DNA from: Gymnopilus junonius
Taxonomy: Eukaryota; Basidiomycota; Agaricomycetes; Agaricales; Galerinaceae
Assembly (NCBI GenBank): GCA_015501075.1
Contig: JADNYJ010000001.1
Location: forward strand, 682,001 to 746,000
DNA length: 64,000 nt
Direction of reading: 5' to 3'
Program-made: the position numbers and the translations under genes
The notes under the pieces: model-generated
What the model was told of the DNA's origin: nothing
The model's database searches: none
Seen by the model: the letters and a program-made list of their open reading frames with translations, nothing else
In this document: in pieces, positions 21,674-34,093 of the stretch
Layout: each line of letters opens with the position of its first letter
Numbering within the stretch: the first letter of the stretch is position 1

Positions 21674-23735
21674 CTAGAACATCACTGCCGGAGATGTTTC
21701 AATACCTTCTATCGAAACTTTATGTCCAACCAGCGTTCGAATATTGTTGATACCATACCTGAGCATCGAATGTTAAGACCCAAACAATTAGGGTGATTGA
21801 GGGTAAAAGAACACGTACCGGATCATAGTCGGCCGTTCAAGGCTGAGACCCCAACCATGTACTCGTACATCCTTAGGGAACCCCATAGGTTCTAACATCT
21901 CTGGGCGGAACATACCACTGTTGCCGACCTCCACCCATCGGTCTAGCAGTGGATGGAAAGCAAAAATTTCCAACGAAGGCTAAGCAATGTTAGAGGGGAG
22001 GCTAAATTGGAATTGGGATAGGGTACTAACTTCCGTGTAGGGATTATATGCTGGCTTGAAACGGACCTTTTCAATGCCCATCTTACTGAAGAAAACTCTC
22101 ATGAAACCTGGAAATATTTCAAATCATGTGGAGGATCTCAGAAATGGGAACAAACCAATGAGATCGGCGAGCGTTAAGTTGCGATCAGCCACAACCCTTC
22201 TACCTGATGGAATTCGGCCAAATGTGTAGCATCCATGGTTTCATTCTGACACTCTGTCTATACTGAACAATTTTGCGGGTCGGAAGCCATCGTCCACCGA
22301 CGGTTGACCTGTTTCTGTTGTTGAAGCAGCTCCGTGAGTAAATTCTTTACTATCGCCTTCCCGGAGTTTCTCTCTGCATTTGGCAGCAGCTTATAGAGCA
22401 TATGCGCTGACGATGCTGTGGTGTGGGGTACGTAAGAGAAGTTTACTTGATTCTTCGCGAGACCAGGGAGCTCTGTATCCTGCAGACCCGTAGCCCTCCA
22501 TATTCGTGGGTTGTTGAGACGCGTTTATAATATTCTGGGTTAGGTGGAAGGGACTTCTTGGGATCTGTCGACATCAAATACTTTCCAACGAAATATCGAC
22601 TCCAGAATCATACCTGACAGGTAGAAAGTATCTTGCAGATCTCTTGCAGGGTGTTGCTGGGGCACGAACACGCATCAAAACACAGAACCGGATTCCACGA
22701 AAGACGACGTAGGCATTTCGGCGGAATCTTGATTAATCCAAATGTCAGTACATGACTAGAGGAAAGAGACTTAACTCACCCCATCTCTAAGAATATGTTG
22801 CGAATTTCTTCCCGCACTTTTAAAAGAGGATGTAAGGCTCTCCAGTAGTTAGATGCCCTCCGCGTCGAAATTGTATTTTTTGAAGTTCGAAGTCTTCCAT
22901 GATCCGCTGCATGACCACAAGTTAAACACAGGGCAGATTTGAGTCAGCTGGGAAATAGGCAACTTACGAAACCAGCATGTCGGCGGTTAAGTCGGTTTCT
23001 GGCTTGGCAGTTGATGTGCTGAACTGCGACCCTTTATACACAGTGAACCATTGACCTTTTCTAATCCCAAGATAAATCAAATTCGCCTGGTCACAAAGCA
23101 ATAAAAACGAACTTTTGCGCGACGAGCTTGCGTTTCCGCAAGTCAGCGAGGATCTTTTCACCTGCCTTGAGGGTACCTGTGGAGGCAATTTCTTGCAGAT
23201 CTTCCTTTGTCTGGTCTTGGATTGCATCTGTCTATTTTGGCATCAGCTTTTGTCGACATGGAAGAATGAAGAGCACGAACCGCTTTGACAAGCCCGTCCC
23301 CATCTTTGGCAATCCATCTGTTCTTGAAGGCTCTTCCTTGTCCTATTTTCGCTGTCTCATCCCCAACAGCTTTTTTGAGTTGCAAAGGAGCCATCGGATT
23401 CCCTTGACCCTTGGGCGGAAGGACTGACCAGACCCTGGCTTCATGAGAGCCGTCTTTGACAATCAGTGCTCCTTCGGGCGTTAGAACGTGTGTAACAATT
23501 TCATGAGTGTCGTAGTTGATCATCTGCATGCGAAAGATGGAGAAGAGACGGGGCAGGAAAGTAACGGACTTGCCTCACGGCTTAGAAGGGAGTTGAGGGC
23601 ACCCAAAATAAGAATTTGGTCCTCATTTGAAGCAGCGGGCTCTGTATGGCCTGGGAGCACAAGAGATCTGGTATCTGTGATGAGTGACTGGGAATCGAGA
23701 GTGTCGAGGACGAGCTTTTGCAGCGTTTCTGCCAT
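21674..23735 (-). CDS. FRS2: Phenylalanyl-tRNA synthetase alpha subunit (frameshifted as sequenced)
   Basis: Catalytic alpha chain of cytosolic PheRS. The N-terminal half is clean: [30 protein letters not shown] and the DNA-binding-like [15 protein letters not shown]. The C-terminus is clean as well: [20 protein letters not shown] and the class II motif 3 [14 protein letters not shown], ending at 21674. Between about 22190 and 22860 conserved motifs remain readable only by changing frame at least six times: [91 protein letters not shown] and LTLADLIG. Residues are conserved while single bases are missing or extra, which fits sequencing indels. Intron 1 has GC-AG ends. It is head-to-head with PEX2, 110 bp apart. 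Confidence 0.9.
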
Positions 23736-23845
23736 GATGGTGTACAGAAAGATCATCCAAATCTTGACTCGGATAATTAGGTCGAGTCACGTGTGCACGT
23801 GGATAGATGAAGAGGCCGGTTACCGTTCAAGCTCAAGTTGTAGCA

Positions 23846-25230
23846 ATGGCCACTCTCGAGGATGCATGGAACAGAGCGCAATCGAAACTGCCCCAGATCA
23901 GAGCTGCACTGAGATCAACAGCAACAGCCAATCCCCGCATCGTCAGAGTCGGTCAACTAGACTCGGAACTCCTCGACCAGGAACTCGCAAATCTCCTCCA
24001 GGATCCCATTAATAAAGCACTCTCCCTTATTAGCGTGCGTTATTCTCTCTTTCTTCCAATCCACCAGCCGCTCATCAGTACCAGCCTTCTTTTAGGTCAC
24101 GATTTGAACCTGAATTAGATCTTCTCATCAAGTTGTCATTGTACAAGCTCTCCATCTGGAATACGGGCGCAACCTATGGCGCCAAGCTCCAGGACCTGCG
24201 TTATGTTGTGCCGGACACCTCTTCAACACGCTTAGCTCGTAAGAATTTTGAATATCATCCCGTTCCGCTTGCTTTAATTTTGCTGCTACAGCTTCAAATT
24301 TGCCTCGGAACACTTTACTCTTGCATGCCACATTGTCCCTCGTCCTACCTTACTTCCATAATCGTTTCCGAATACATGCATTATCGCATGCTTGGCCCGA
24401 TGTGCCTTCTTCAGATTCTCGCCGCAAAACATGGGAAACACTGGTGTCTGCCGAGTCGGTCTATGCCTTGGCCGGTCTCTTAAATTTCATTGCTTTTCTC
24501 TGGGGAGGCAGGTAGTAAAGCTCTACATCTATCAGCCATTTTGCCCCTCTGATTGTTCAACAGATACAGAACATTAACTGATAGACTTCTAAGGATGAGT
24601 CTCGTCCCCGCCAGGAGATTGGTCAAACATGACGTTAGCTATGAATTTATGAACAGACAGATGGTCTGGCATGCATTTACGGTACGTTTTCATCTGTTAG
24701 ATGGTTTCTCCAATCTAAACATCTACTTCAAGGAATTTTTGTTGTTCTTGCTCCCTCTAATCAGTGCAAGAACTCTTCGTCGCAAGCTTTTGAGTATCGT
24801 CTCCTCAATTCCCACAGCCCTACAGCCCTTTCGAAATGCCCTAAACCTACCAAAAAAGGCTGAAAAGACACGGGGAACATCCACAAAAAGAGGCAAATAT
24901 TGGTTGCTACCGCAAGACCAATGCGCTATTTGCGTGGAAAATTCGCAGTTTAACCTTACAGTATCTGAACCATCAAATCTTTTCAGGCTCCCTCCCGCAT
25001 TAATCACTTCCTCGTCCTCTGATGAACCTGTCGCAACGACTTCTGATGCAGAGCCACCTGCATGCCCCATATATAACCCTTACCAGACGTCTTGCGGACA
25101 TATATACTGTTATCACTGTGTTGCTGAGCAAATTCTCCGTACAGCAGACGAGGTCGACGAAGTTGGATGGGAATGTATAAGATGTGGGCAGGAGGTGAAG
25201 AGGCACACGATATGTGGTTGGCATTATTGA
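23846..25230 (+). CDS. PEX2: Peroxin-2, RING-finger peroxisomal import ubiquitin ligase
   Basis: A peroxisomal membrane component of the Pex2-Pex10-Pex12 ligase that ubiquitinates the receptor Pex5. Reading starts at MATLEDAWNRAQ; an in-frame ATG 13 codons upstream (23807) also exists. The Pex N-terminal domain contains LDQELANLLQDPINKAL, FEPELDLLIKLSLYKLSIW, YGAKLQDLRYV, ESVYALAGLLNFIAFLWGGRYRTLTDRLLRM and FMNRQMVWHAFTEFLLFLLPLI. The C-terminal RING is C-A-I-C ... CPIYNPYQTSCGHIYCYHCV ... WECIRCG. All introns splice in phase, and at the first (about 24034) the acceptor at CAGTACCAG keeps the frame. No frameshift was seen, in contrast to both neighbours. Its stop lies 93 bp from the convergent KAP120 stop. 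Confidence 0.93.
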
Positions 25231-25322
25231 AGGCGAAATAGCGAAGTGATTACGAGTTTAGCAGTGATCTAGATATAAGTACAGATTTATCAGGCTCTAT
25301 GGAAGCTTCAGTGATCCGGTTC

Positions 25323-28300
25323 TCAGAATGATAGCATGTTCACTAATGATGCATAAATGGCCGAAATAAGGTGTTCTAGATGCTGCACAATCATACCTCG
25401 TGCGAGTGCATCCTGAATTTGTTTTAGTACAGTGGATCTGTACGGTTCAGATAAGCTGGAAGTTTGCCGGACCGCACAGGGCTTCGGCCTCTCTGATTGG
25501 GCACCAATAAAGGAATCAAAGGTGTCGCACGTATTGGGTCTCGATTGTACATCTGTCGAAGAGTCGAAAATAAGAAATAAGGAATTAGAACGACAGTATC
25601 TTACTTCTTGTCGACGATATATTCGGGGGTTCTTCAGTCTCGCGGAATATGATGCGGGAGGAGTGTCTAGTTCCAGAACCTACTAGGTTCGTTGGGATGG
25701 AGGTCCACCACTGTCAATTTATAATGTTATCAGGTATTTTTTACTCGGAAAAGAGGGACGCACTCATCTCTTCTCGAGTGTGCTTGATCTTCTGCTTCTT
25801 TCAACTCCCCAAAACATCAGCCATATATTAAGATTTCCCTGGAATTCTTAGGAGCACCTCACTTCGGGCGGTGGACACCAAGCCGCGATTCCATTGCAGT
25901 CATTTACGGTGACGAGGTTCACTCATATTGTCAAACTACACATCAGACATCACTCTGCTCGATTACAGACAAGCGCATACCTTTCCCACCACTGGTCTAC
26001 AGGTTGTCGTACAAACTGCTTCCGGTTGATTGAGAACAGGAGAACTCGCTGACATGAGTTGCAGGAATATTTGACGATCTGACATGACATACGAGAAGAG
26101 GTATATGTGCTCAGTGAGAAGTATGTGTCCGTCTGTGAATAACCTGAGTTTTGTCAACAATGCAGCAAAAGTTCCACCTACTTCGCCTGCAATTAAAGTC
26201 TTGAGCAAATGGGCAAAAAGTCCCGACGTGTGCAATGCTTCTCCCCAAAACCCTGAAGGCGCAAGTTGAACTAAGAGACCCAATGACTGCAAGAGCTCCT
26301 TTGAGTTGACATCAACAATTTTACTTGTTAAAGCACTGAGGTACGCGCGGAAAAGGTCTGTTGCGTTTGTCTAAGTAAACAGTCAGAAAAGCCACGAGCT
26401 TGCAAATGACATCAGTGACCTTCAAGATATGATCTGCGTCTAGCAGAAAATATGACTCAAGGATCCTTGTGATGGATCCCAAAAGATCCAAATTCGCTGC
26501 CAGTAATGCTATGGCTTGGGGAAATATGTCGCGCAAGCATGGACGACCATCCGCACTGGCAACTGTGATGGTATTGCGCAGGAAGCTGATCCATAAGTTT
26601 AGACCATCACCATCAAGTTGGATGATACACTAAAGTGAAGTGGATCAGAAAGCCGGACAATTCATAAAATAGGATATCACAACCCCAGGAGATAAACTCT
26701 CACGGATGAGGGGTACCACGAGTGGCCCCAATGAACTCGAATGATCTTTCACAGCCTGACAACATTCCTGATTAAAGGTGTTCCCTACACTGTTAAATCC
26801 TCACCTCGACCAGTTTAGTTACGGTGACAAGGAGAGAAGCTTTGAATAAAAAGTCGCCCTCAGCAGCAACCCCTTCTAGCCTTGAGAAAAAAGAGTAGGA
26901 GACGAGCCAATGATCGACTCACAGAGTTGAGGAATAGGTCCAGTTATTATTCCCATGAATGGAATCATCTGAACGAAGGATATCAATAATATGCCCCTAA
27001 TCGCTGCGAATAAAAAACCGACCAGCGTCCCAGATTGCTCGATGATTGTATTCAGACTTTGATCCACTTTCCTCTTGCTTTCAAGGGTCTCAGCTTCGGC
27101 CATAATTTGTATCAACTGAGGGACTGCAGTCGACAAGAAAGGCGCAAAACCAGCAGGTTCAAAACCAATTGCCTGACAAACAATAAATAAGACAAACAGC
27201 GCCCATCTTACACTAGAGAGATGGCACACATCAACACATTCGCGCAGAGCAGCAGCAGCCGTCAGTCTGACGACTGGATCACTTCCCGGACCGCGGTCTT
27301 GCAAAAGGTGAACAATTATTTCCCAAACTTTCGGATTACTCGGCGAGGTGCATGAGTCTGACACCCATTTTCCTATAAGCCAAGCAATGCGCCGTTTGAT
27401 AATGGGGTAGCTGTTTCAACCGATGACTATTAGTAAGTAAATAGCTGAACTGTGATAAGTCTTACCTTGAATTGTTGTCCCGGGCTTCTACCGCGAATGT
27501 TTCGGACATCCACTTCTCGAAATCAATGTGATTTTTAAGGCGGGGTGCACAGCGACCAATGGCACAGTATAAGGCTTCTTTGCGAACAACGGCGTCAAGA
27601 TCTGCACAGGGCTCAGCTACGGAAAATTTAGCTTCCTATGCGCAATGAAATCAGGTCGAACTTACGTGCGATTTGTTCAAATGTGGAGACTAAGAGAGGA
27701 ATGACGAAGTCGGAAAATTGGTTACACAGTTGCATCAACACCCGTTCGGCACAGGCCTTTCCAGGTCATTTAGTTCATTTACATCTATATTGGACCGCAT
27801 AAAACACGTACTCTGATTTCGTACTCCCACTGGTCATTTTCCTTATCCTCATCCTGTACCCATTGTTCAGGATCAGTCGTCCAGTTTTCGAGATCCAAAG
27901 TATTCAAGGGCATAAAACGGGTGACAAGCACACGAACGGCATTTTCTACAAATTCCTGGGATAACGCTACAACAAACACGAAAGCATGAGACAAGACATT
28001 AAATACAAAAAGGTAAGTTTACTATTTTTGTTTGGCACCCCGCTCCTTCGGAGAGGTGTCCATTGAGAAAGGCTCTCTTTAAAAAGGACCATACCCTGGA
28101 CAAGGAATCTGACTGGGTAAAGTGCTTCATCTGAGTCTAAAAAAGAAAACGTAATGTATGTATTAAGCTCAGTAACCGAACAAAGACTAAATACTGACCG
28201 GCAATAATATTTTGTGGATAGCTGGTAGAGTCCAGGACTTGTGACCAATAGAATAGAATTAAATCACTAGACATTGGGTGTAGGACGAAACGTTCAGGGG

Positions 28301-29536
28301 AAAGTTGTTGCAAACGACGGAAAAATTTGCCGAAACTTCTAACGTGTCTCGTGAGGATAGATACTGCCCGCCGGATCCGATCATTTCCTGCAACTTCGCT
28401 CTGCAAAAGTGACAAGACAATACTCTTCCTTAACGTTGCTAGCCTCTTCACCTGGTTCACTGAATTCTCGAAAATGTTCTCCACCTGCAAAGGTATAAGT
28501 TTGTCGAACGGCAGTCATGAAACACAATAAGAATACCCAGGCTTGATTATGTCGCAGTTCTTCGCCTGATAATCTACCTAGTTTATTCCACAGCCAGGCA
28601 GCCATTTTGGCCAGACACTTATGAACCAAATGTGCAAGAAGAATATTGTCACAGACCCTTTGAGTAGAGATATTGCCAAGCGACAAGTGGTCTGGGGAGA
28701 AAGTCGCGGATATTTTAGAGTAATATGTAGAGAGAAGGACGCGGAGTTGCTCAACAGTCTATGTTTAGTAATGAGTGACAATGAATGGGCAATAATAGAC
28801 AACAGGAAACAGATTCACCTGAGCCATTGCTTTGATGCCATTCGGAAGTTTGATGCTTGCAAATTCTTTGATGATCCCATTTAAGATCCCTAAGCTGCGA
28901 CGCAATCTCAACGTAACCGATGGGTCTTCCTGCATAGCAACATATCTACTTTGTAGATTGTCGTCAATAATTTTCACTAGATTATTGATGAGGTCAGGCC
29001 TGTAAAAGCAGAAGAAAGTTATCCTCAGGCGAGGAGATACAAGTATTTCATACCGACCACAGGTTGGGGAAGTCAAAGCGAGCGAGTTTTGTCATTACAA
29101 TTTCATTGCAGTCGGCGATCTTATTTATATTGAGACGAGCAAGACAAGAAATTCATCAACGACACCCACTGTATCGTCTTCTTCATCTATGAAAAGTAAA
29201 CATCTTTGACGAATACTTAATCTATGATCGTCGGAAAGGAGTCTTAATAGACAAGTTGAGCAGAATCTGAGTTCGCATGTGGATTAAAACGCACTTTCTT
29301 GATCTCCAATGGTGCACGACTACGTTCTTGAACTGAATAATGGCCTGCTTTCGGATGACCAAAGGAACTGAAGGTCGAGCTGCTATGTCTTGAAGAACAT
29401 CGTATGCTCCAAACATTTCAAGCATTTGTTTGAGGCGTTGACTGGATGCTTGAACTTGGGAGACATCTTGCGAAGAAGCACCAACTATCGCCTCATATAG
29501 TTCTGCTGGTGAGACTGACTGCATAGTTGTGGACAT
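25323..29536 (-). CDS. KAP120: Importin-11 / KAP120 karyopherin (3' part frameshifted)
   Basis: An importin-beta family nuclear transport receptor made of HEAT repeats. The N-terminus MSTTMQSVSPAELYEAIVGA is followed by the importin-N signature QRLKQMLEMFGAYDVLQDI ... VIRKQAIIQFKNVVVHHWR. Family-diagnostic blocks include LENWTTDPEQWVQDEDKENDQWEYEIR, VWEIIVHLLQDRGPGSDPVVRLTAAAALRE, FAPFLSTAVPQLIQIM, FPQAIALLAANLDLLG and LVQLAPSGFWGEALHTSGLF. Many short introns separate them. From about 26020 down to 25400 the expected YDNL-DQWW, FDNMSEPRHRK, VSTARSEVL and NRTDPTV-LKQIQDALARG blocks lie in changing frames, indicating several single-base indels. The stop at 25323 follows a tail that matches the family only loosely. 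Confidence 0.88.
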
Positions 29537-29883
29537 CGGCTGGGATCCAGAAAGGTGTGACTGCCAGTGTAAGACTCAAGCAATTGAATTGTTGAATCGG
29601 ACGCAAGATCCTGAAGAGTAAAAAGGGAAAGGTTTGTCTCAAGGAGTACGTCCTACTTACAGAGATCTTATCCACTGGTGACTGCTCGAAGCAGCCTCTC
29701 GTTTCTCGCAAACAAACACAAATAACGCGTCGCGTTACGCATCAAAGTGCAGTCACGCCGATTTGGCCTTTTAAGTTCAAGTATACAATTGTCGTATGCC
29801 ACTGTATTGGCATCGTGCATTGTCCCCTCAACCTCGTTTTTCCGTTAATTCCCTGCACAACGTTTTTTTAACTTTTTCAATTA

Positions 29884-31812
29884 TGTCCACTCCCGCCGTA
29901 CAGCGCCCTTCCTTCTATGAGGTCGTCGATGATTCAGAACCGGAAAGAGCAAAAATTCGCAGAAGACGACGGAAAGCAGAGTCAAACTCCTTGTCTACGG
30001 ATTCTAGCGAAGAAAAGTCTCGACCTACATTTAAGGTACACAATACTGGATGTGATAATGATATTATTGAAATCACTGGTTCGGCGAATTTCTCAGCAAG
30101 ACGAAGTATAGGCTGACCATGTCAATGCTATAGACTCAGATTCTGAGCCTGACAAACAGCCCTCCAGAAGGCTGGCGAGATCGGATCAAAATGCAACACC
30201 GAGCTCTTTCTCTTCTAAGGCCTCACTCACGAGTTCGTGTATCCTATCATCATGGTCATCATTACCAGACTCACCCTCACTTCTGGTACAGGTGGCCGAA
30301 TGTCGACCGTGAATGGCAGTCTCGAACGTTTTGCTTTTGTTACTTCTACAAATAACTCGACTTTACGAAGGGGCTCTACGTTGTCAGTCCTGCCTAGCAG
30401 AAATGAAGGTGTCGCGTCTTCGCATGTCAAACCCTCACCGTTTGATTTGGCAAATCTTGACCTTACAAAACTCTTTGGATGTGTTTCCTGCGAAGTGGGC
30501 TGGACTGCTAAAAAAACAGCAAAGCAAAAAATGGAGCACATCAGAAAATGTGCGAAGAAAAAGGCTCTAAGTGACGAGACGATTTGGACGCTGGCTAAAA
30601 CTGAAATTTTAAAACCGATTTCCCAGATCAAAGGTAATCATCAGGAAGAAAAAAATTACGAACGTGTCCCAAGGAAGAATACCCTTTTGGAAGACGTTGT
30701 TGTGGATGCGGCCCCGAAGAAGAAGGGTAAACGCAAACAAGCTGCGACTGTGCTCACGACGGTTCCTGCAACCCGCGACATGATTTTAGTTCGAGCTAAG
30801 AACATATTATCTGTTCCGCCTCCCTCTGTGCTCCATCAACGAGAAGCGGACTTGCCTTCTGATGGTAGCGATGAAGAGATACCCCAACCAACGCTCTCTT
30901 TCGCCCCTAGTAGCTTGGCTCAGCTACAAGGTACTGCAACAAGAACACTATTTGCCGATTCAAGCTCTTCGTGGCGACGTACTGATAGTTTTGGGTCCTA
31001 TCCACCAAACGAAGCACTTGAGGCTGACGAAATTGTCCGACCACATATGTGCGTTTCGTGATATTCTTTAGACTCGACTGTAGTTATCCATGAACTCATA
31101 CATCTTTCCCCCTTTCTTGTGTGCATCGTTTGGACTTCAGGACAAAATCTAAGGTCAAAACCTCCCTTCGAGTCGAACCCCCTGAAAGAAATGCCTCCTC
31201 AGAAGTAGGTACTAAAGCTTCAAGCTGGCTGTTTTTTTTGCAAAGGCATTTATCTGATGTCTTGTCTTGCAGGTAGATCCCCAATCACCAACTGATTTTG
31301 TGGACAGTACGAGCTCCTCCGGCAAAAAATCTATGAAAAAGGATAAGAAAGCAAAAACTCGACTGCCTTCATACAACTTGTCTCCAGTTTCTACAACGGA
31401 CGATATAGAGGCGACACCCACTAAAAAGAAAGGCAAGGGAAGTACTCAACCACGGTCATCTAAGAAAACCCTTAACAGAACCAGCAAATTTGGTGATGAC
31501 TGGGAGGATCATATGAAGAGGTATATTATGCAGAATGTTGATTTGCATCACCGTGTTCTTCGTTATGAGGTTGTACCAATCAGCTTAGTATTTTGTTACC
31601 GTATCGCTGACTGTGTTACGCAAAGCCCATTCAATTTAACGTATTTATGGAACTAGCGACGCTCTACGCACCATCGAGCAGCCGACTAAAGCTGCATCTC
31701 CGGAATTTCTTAGACTGTCGTGTGAGTTCAGAGTTTCTCAATCAAAATTGTACTCTAGACTCCTTTCTTACAGGCAATTCATTTCTATGAAGGCCAAAGT
31801 TGGAAACGATGA
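29884..31812 (+). CDS. SLX4: Structure-specific endonuclease scaffold SLX4
   Basis: The scaffold that activates the SLX1 nuclease at branched DNA. It is recognised from the C-terminal helix-turn-helix: DWEDHMKRYIMQNVDLHHRVLRYE, then PIQFNVFMELATLYAPSSSR, then LKLHLRNFLDCR and AIHFYEGQSWKR, joined through introns at about 31570 and 31720. The middle has a Cys/His finger (LFGCVSCEVGWTAKKTAKQKMEHIRKCAKKKALS), which fits the zinc-finger region of fungal SLX4. The N-terminus is disordered (SFYEVVDDSEPE, DDIIEITGS-type SUMO-interaction-like acidic patches). Exon joins between 30020 and 30400 are not settled. The stop is 71 bp from the convergent FPGS stop. It is divergent from KAP120. Confidence 0.7.
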
Positions 31813-31883
31813 TTTAAACCTTGTTCGGATTAACGATCTTATGTACTTCAGTAGATTTAACTTCTATTCATATACATGTATAA

Positions 31884-33926
31884 TTATAATGCAACCTCAG
31901 ATAGCGCGGCGACTTCAATTAAACCACCAACGAGATGCAAACTACCAGTAACCAAGACTTTTGCGGCTGAGCTGCGTACTGATTGAATTGTTTCCACCAA
32001 CCTAACAGCGTGTTCGATAGATGGTAAGACATGAATATGGTCTGAGGGGAATGTGGGGAATAAGGAAGACCAAGAAGAACCAAGAGACTGTTGGGTTTTG
32101 AGCCCTTCAAGGTCTGATTTAGATATTGCTTTCGTTGTGAGGTCTGTCACAATAAGATAGATTAGCTATTGCTGTGCAAAATGCCGATGGAATTACTGGC
32201 CTCCCTTGAAATGTCCATCAGCGTATGTCACGTTTGTGCAAAATATTACATGATCAAAGAATGTTGCAACATTCGTCACATCCATTTTATTTACCGCAAG
32301 TTGTGAACGTATCGACTCCGCGATAGCATTTAGAAATGTCTCTCCAGACCGACCGCTTGTACAATTAAAGACGAGAAATCTCGATACATTTCTTGTAAAA
32401 GAGAGAAGTTAGGGCTCATATCAGTTCCAGGTCCTTACAACTCACTGTGGCTCAGAAACAAGAGGGAGCCCAACTCCTGATGCGACGAACCATTCCATGC
32501 AACATTGCAAACTTTCGACGGTATGTGCACCGTCTAAACACCAAATGACATCGGAACGATTGGGATCTGGAACGGTTTGACAGCGTCCAGGCCATTTGGT
32601 TTGAGCTAATCCATTTATGAAGGACGCTGGAAGGTCCTGTTTCTGAAACGAATACCCTGCTCGTGTTTCTAAAAAGCGTTTAGAAAGACTGATCGCTAAA
32701 CTAGCATTCTGGACCTGATGCCTGCCGGCAAGTCCTGATTGGTAATTGGTATTCGATGAATTAATCCTGCAGAATTGGTATAATAAAGGACAGACCCAAC
32801 TTCACGCTGGAAAGAGTAGGTTCTTCAGATACGACAGTTAGGCCCTTCGCCTGTTGGGACAACACTTAACCAAAAAAAATGGCGCTAGAAGGCGACATAC
32901 CTTGAGCTCTTCCGCACGAGATTCAAGCATCTTCATGGCGTCCGCTGGCTGGTTGACAGTGAATGCAGGTACACTTTGCTGTCATGATTCACTCATGATC
33001 AGGCAAAACTTTGATAAAAGCATCGCATTTACTTTGAAAATTCCCCCTTTTTGCCAGGCAATCTCTGTTATGGTTTTTCCAAGCACATTGACATGATCGA
33101 TGCCCAAGGCGGTGATTCCATTAACAACGGGGCTCGGGACAATGTTCGTGCTATCGTAAGTCCCTCCGACGCCGACCTCAAGCACCGTGGCGTCGACCTT
33201 TTCTTCGAGGAATACGTGAAACGCCATAAGAGTGATGAATCGGAAGTACCCCGGCATCGGTGGGGTGGTTGGGATGAGCCCCTGAATGTATTCCAGATGA
33301 GGAGTGTATATACCTAGAATACAGCAACAAGACAGAACTCACTTTATTGTTTACAATTAGCCTGTCCCATACCTCGAAGAAATACTTTGCAAACACTTCC
33401 TCGGAGATCGGAAGCCCGTTGATACGTATCCTTTCGCGGACAGCAACGAGGTGGGGAGAAGTATACAAGCCTACAGGGTGCTCGTTAGAATTGATCACCC
33501 AATGTAATGAAACAAGACCCACCAACTTTCCATTCGGGCATAGCATGACGAAGAATTGAATCAGTGAAAGCACTTGTAGATCCCTTGCCTTTCGTGCCTG
33601 TGATATGGATAACATTGAGGGCGTTCAGTTGTTCTGACTGAAGGCCATTCAGTCTCGTGAGAAGACAGCTCAGAGAAACACTTTACCGTGTATCCTATCC
33701 GTTCGAGATATTCGAGCATTTCTGGGATAGCGAACTCACTGGACCGTCCGCCGGAGGCACGGACAGCATCCAATGTTGCTGCATTTGACTGCAAAGAGTT
33801 GAGGTGCTCCACGGCATCTTGATATGCCTTGGAAGACATGGATTTTTTCAAGGATGGTGTTCTGGAGTAAGTTCGAAAGACAAAATGGCGTATCGATGCG
33901 GACAACTCATAACACTTCCATCGCAT
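31884..33926 (-). CDS. MET7: Folylpolyglutamate synthase
   Basis: Adds gamma-glutamates to folates, retaining them in cytosol and mitochondria. Visible blocks: LNALNVIHITGTKGKGSTSAF (P-loop GTKGKGS), VGLYTSPHLVAVRERIRING, FEVW, YFRFITLMAFHVFLEEKVDATVLEVGVGG, DSTNIV, GIDHVNVLGKTITEIAWQKGGIFK, QNASLAISL, IWCLDGAHTVESLQCCMEWF and IHVLPSIEHAVR, then VLVTGSLHLVGGLIEVA near the end. Introns join in phase and no frameshift was found. Two in-frame starts exist: 33926 adds 29 residues rich in Arg/Lys/Ser with a single Glu, a good mitochondrial presequence; 33839 (MSSKAYQDAV) would give the cytosolic form. It is head-to-head with the BRCT gene. Confidence 0.92.
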
Positions 33927-34093
33927 GTCTTATCTGAAGTGTTGCTTGTAAATAAATTATTGACATCTCGTCATTTTTTCGTGTTTCACGTGATCGCCCA
34001 GATGCGAGCGTTGGCCATGTTCCTCCACCGTGTATTTTAAATGCATCTCATCTTCTAGTGTAACCCTTTACACGCTGTAATATACTGTTGAAT

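Noticed and set aside
30020..30110. SLX4 first-intron region read as coding (DNDIIEITGS)
   Set aside because: Either reading is possible: an in-phase intron GTACAC...TATAG fits, and I could not decide without cDNA, so no separate feature is called.
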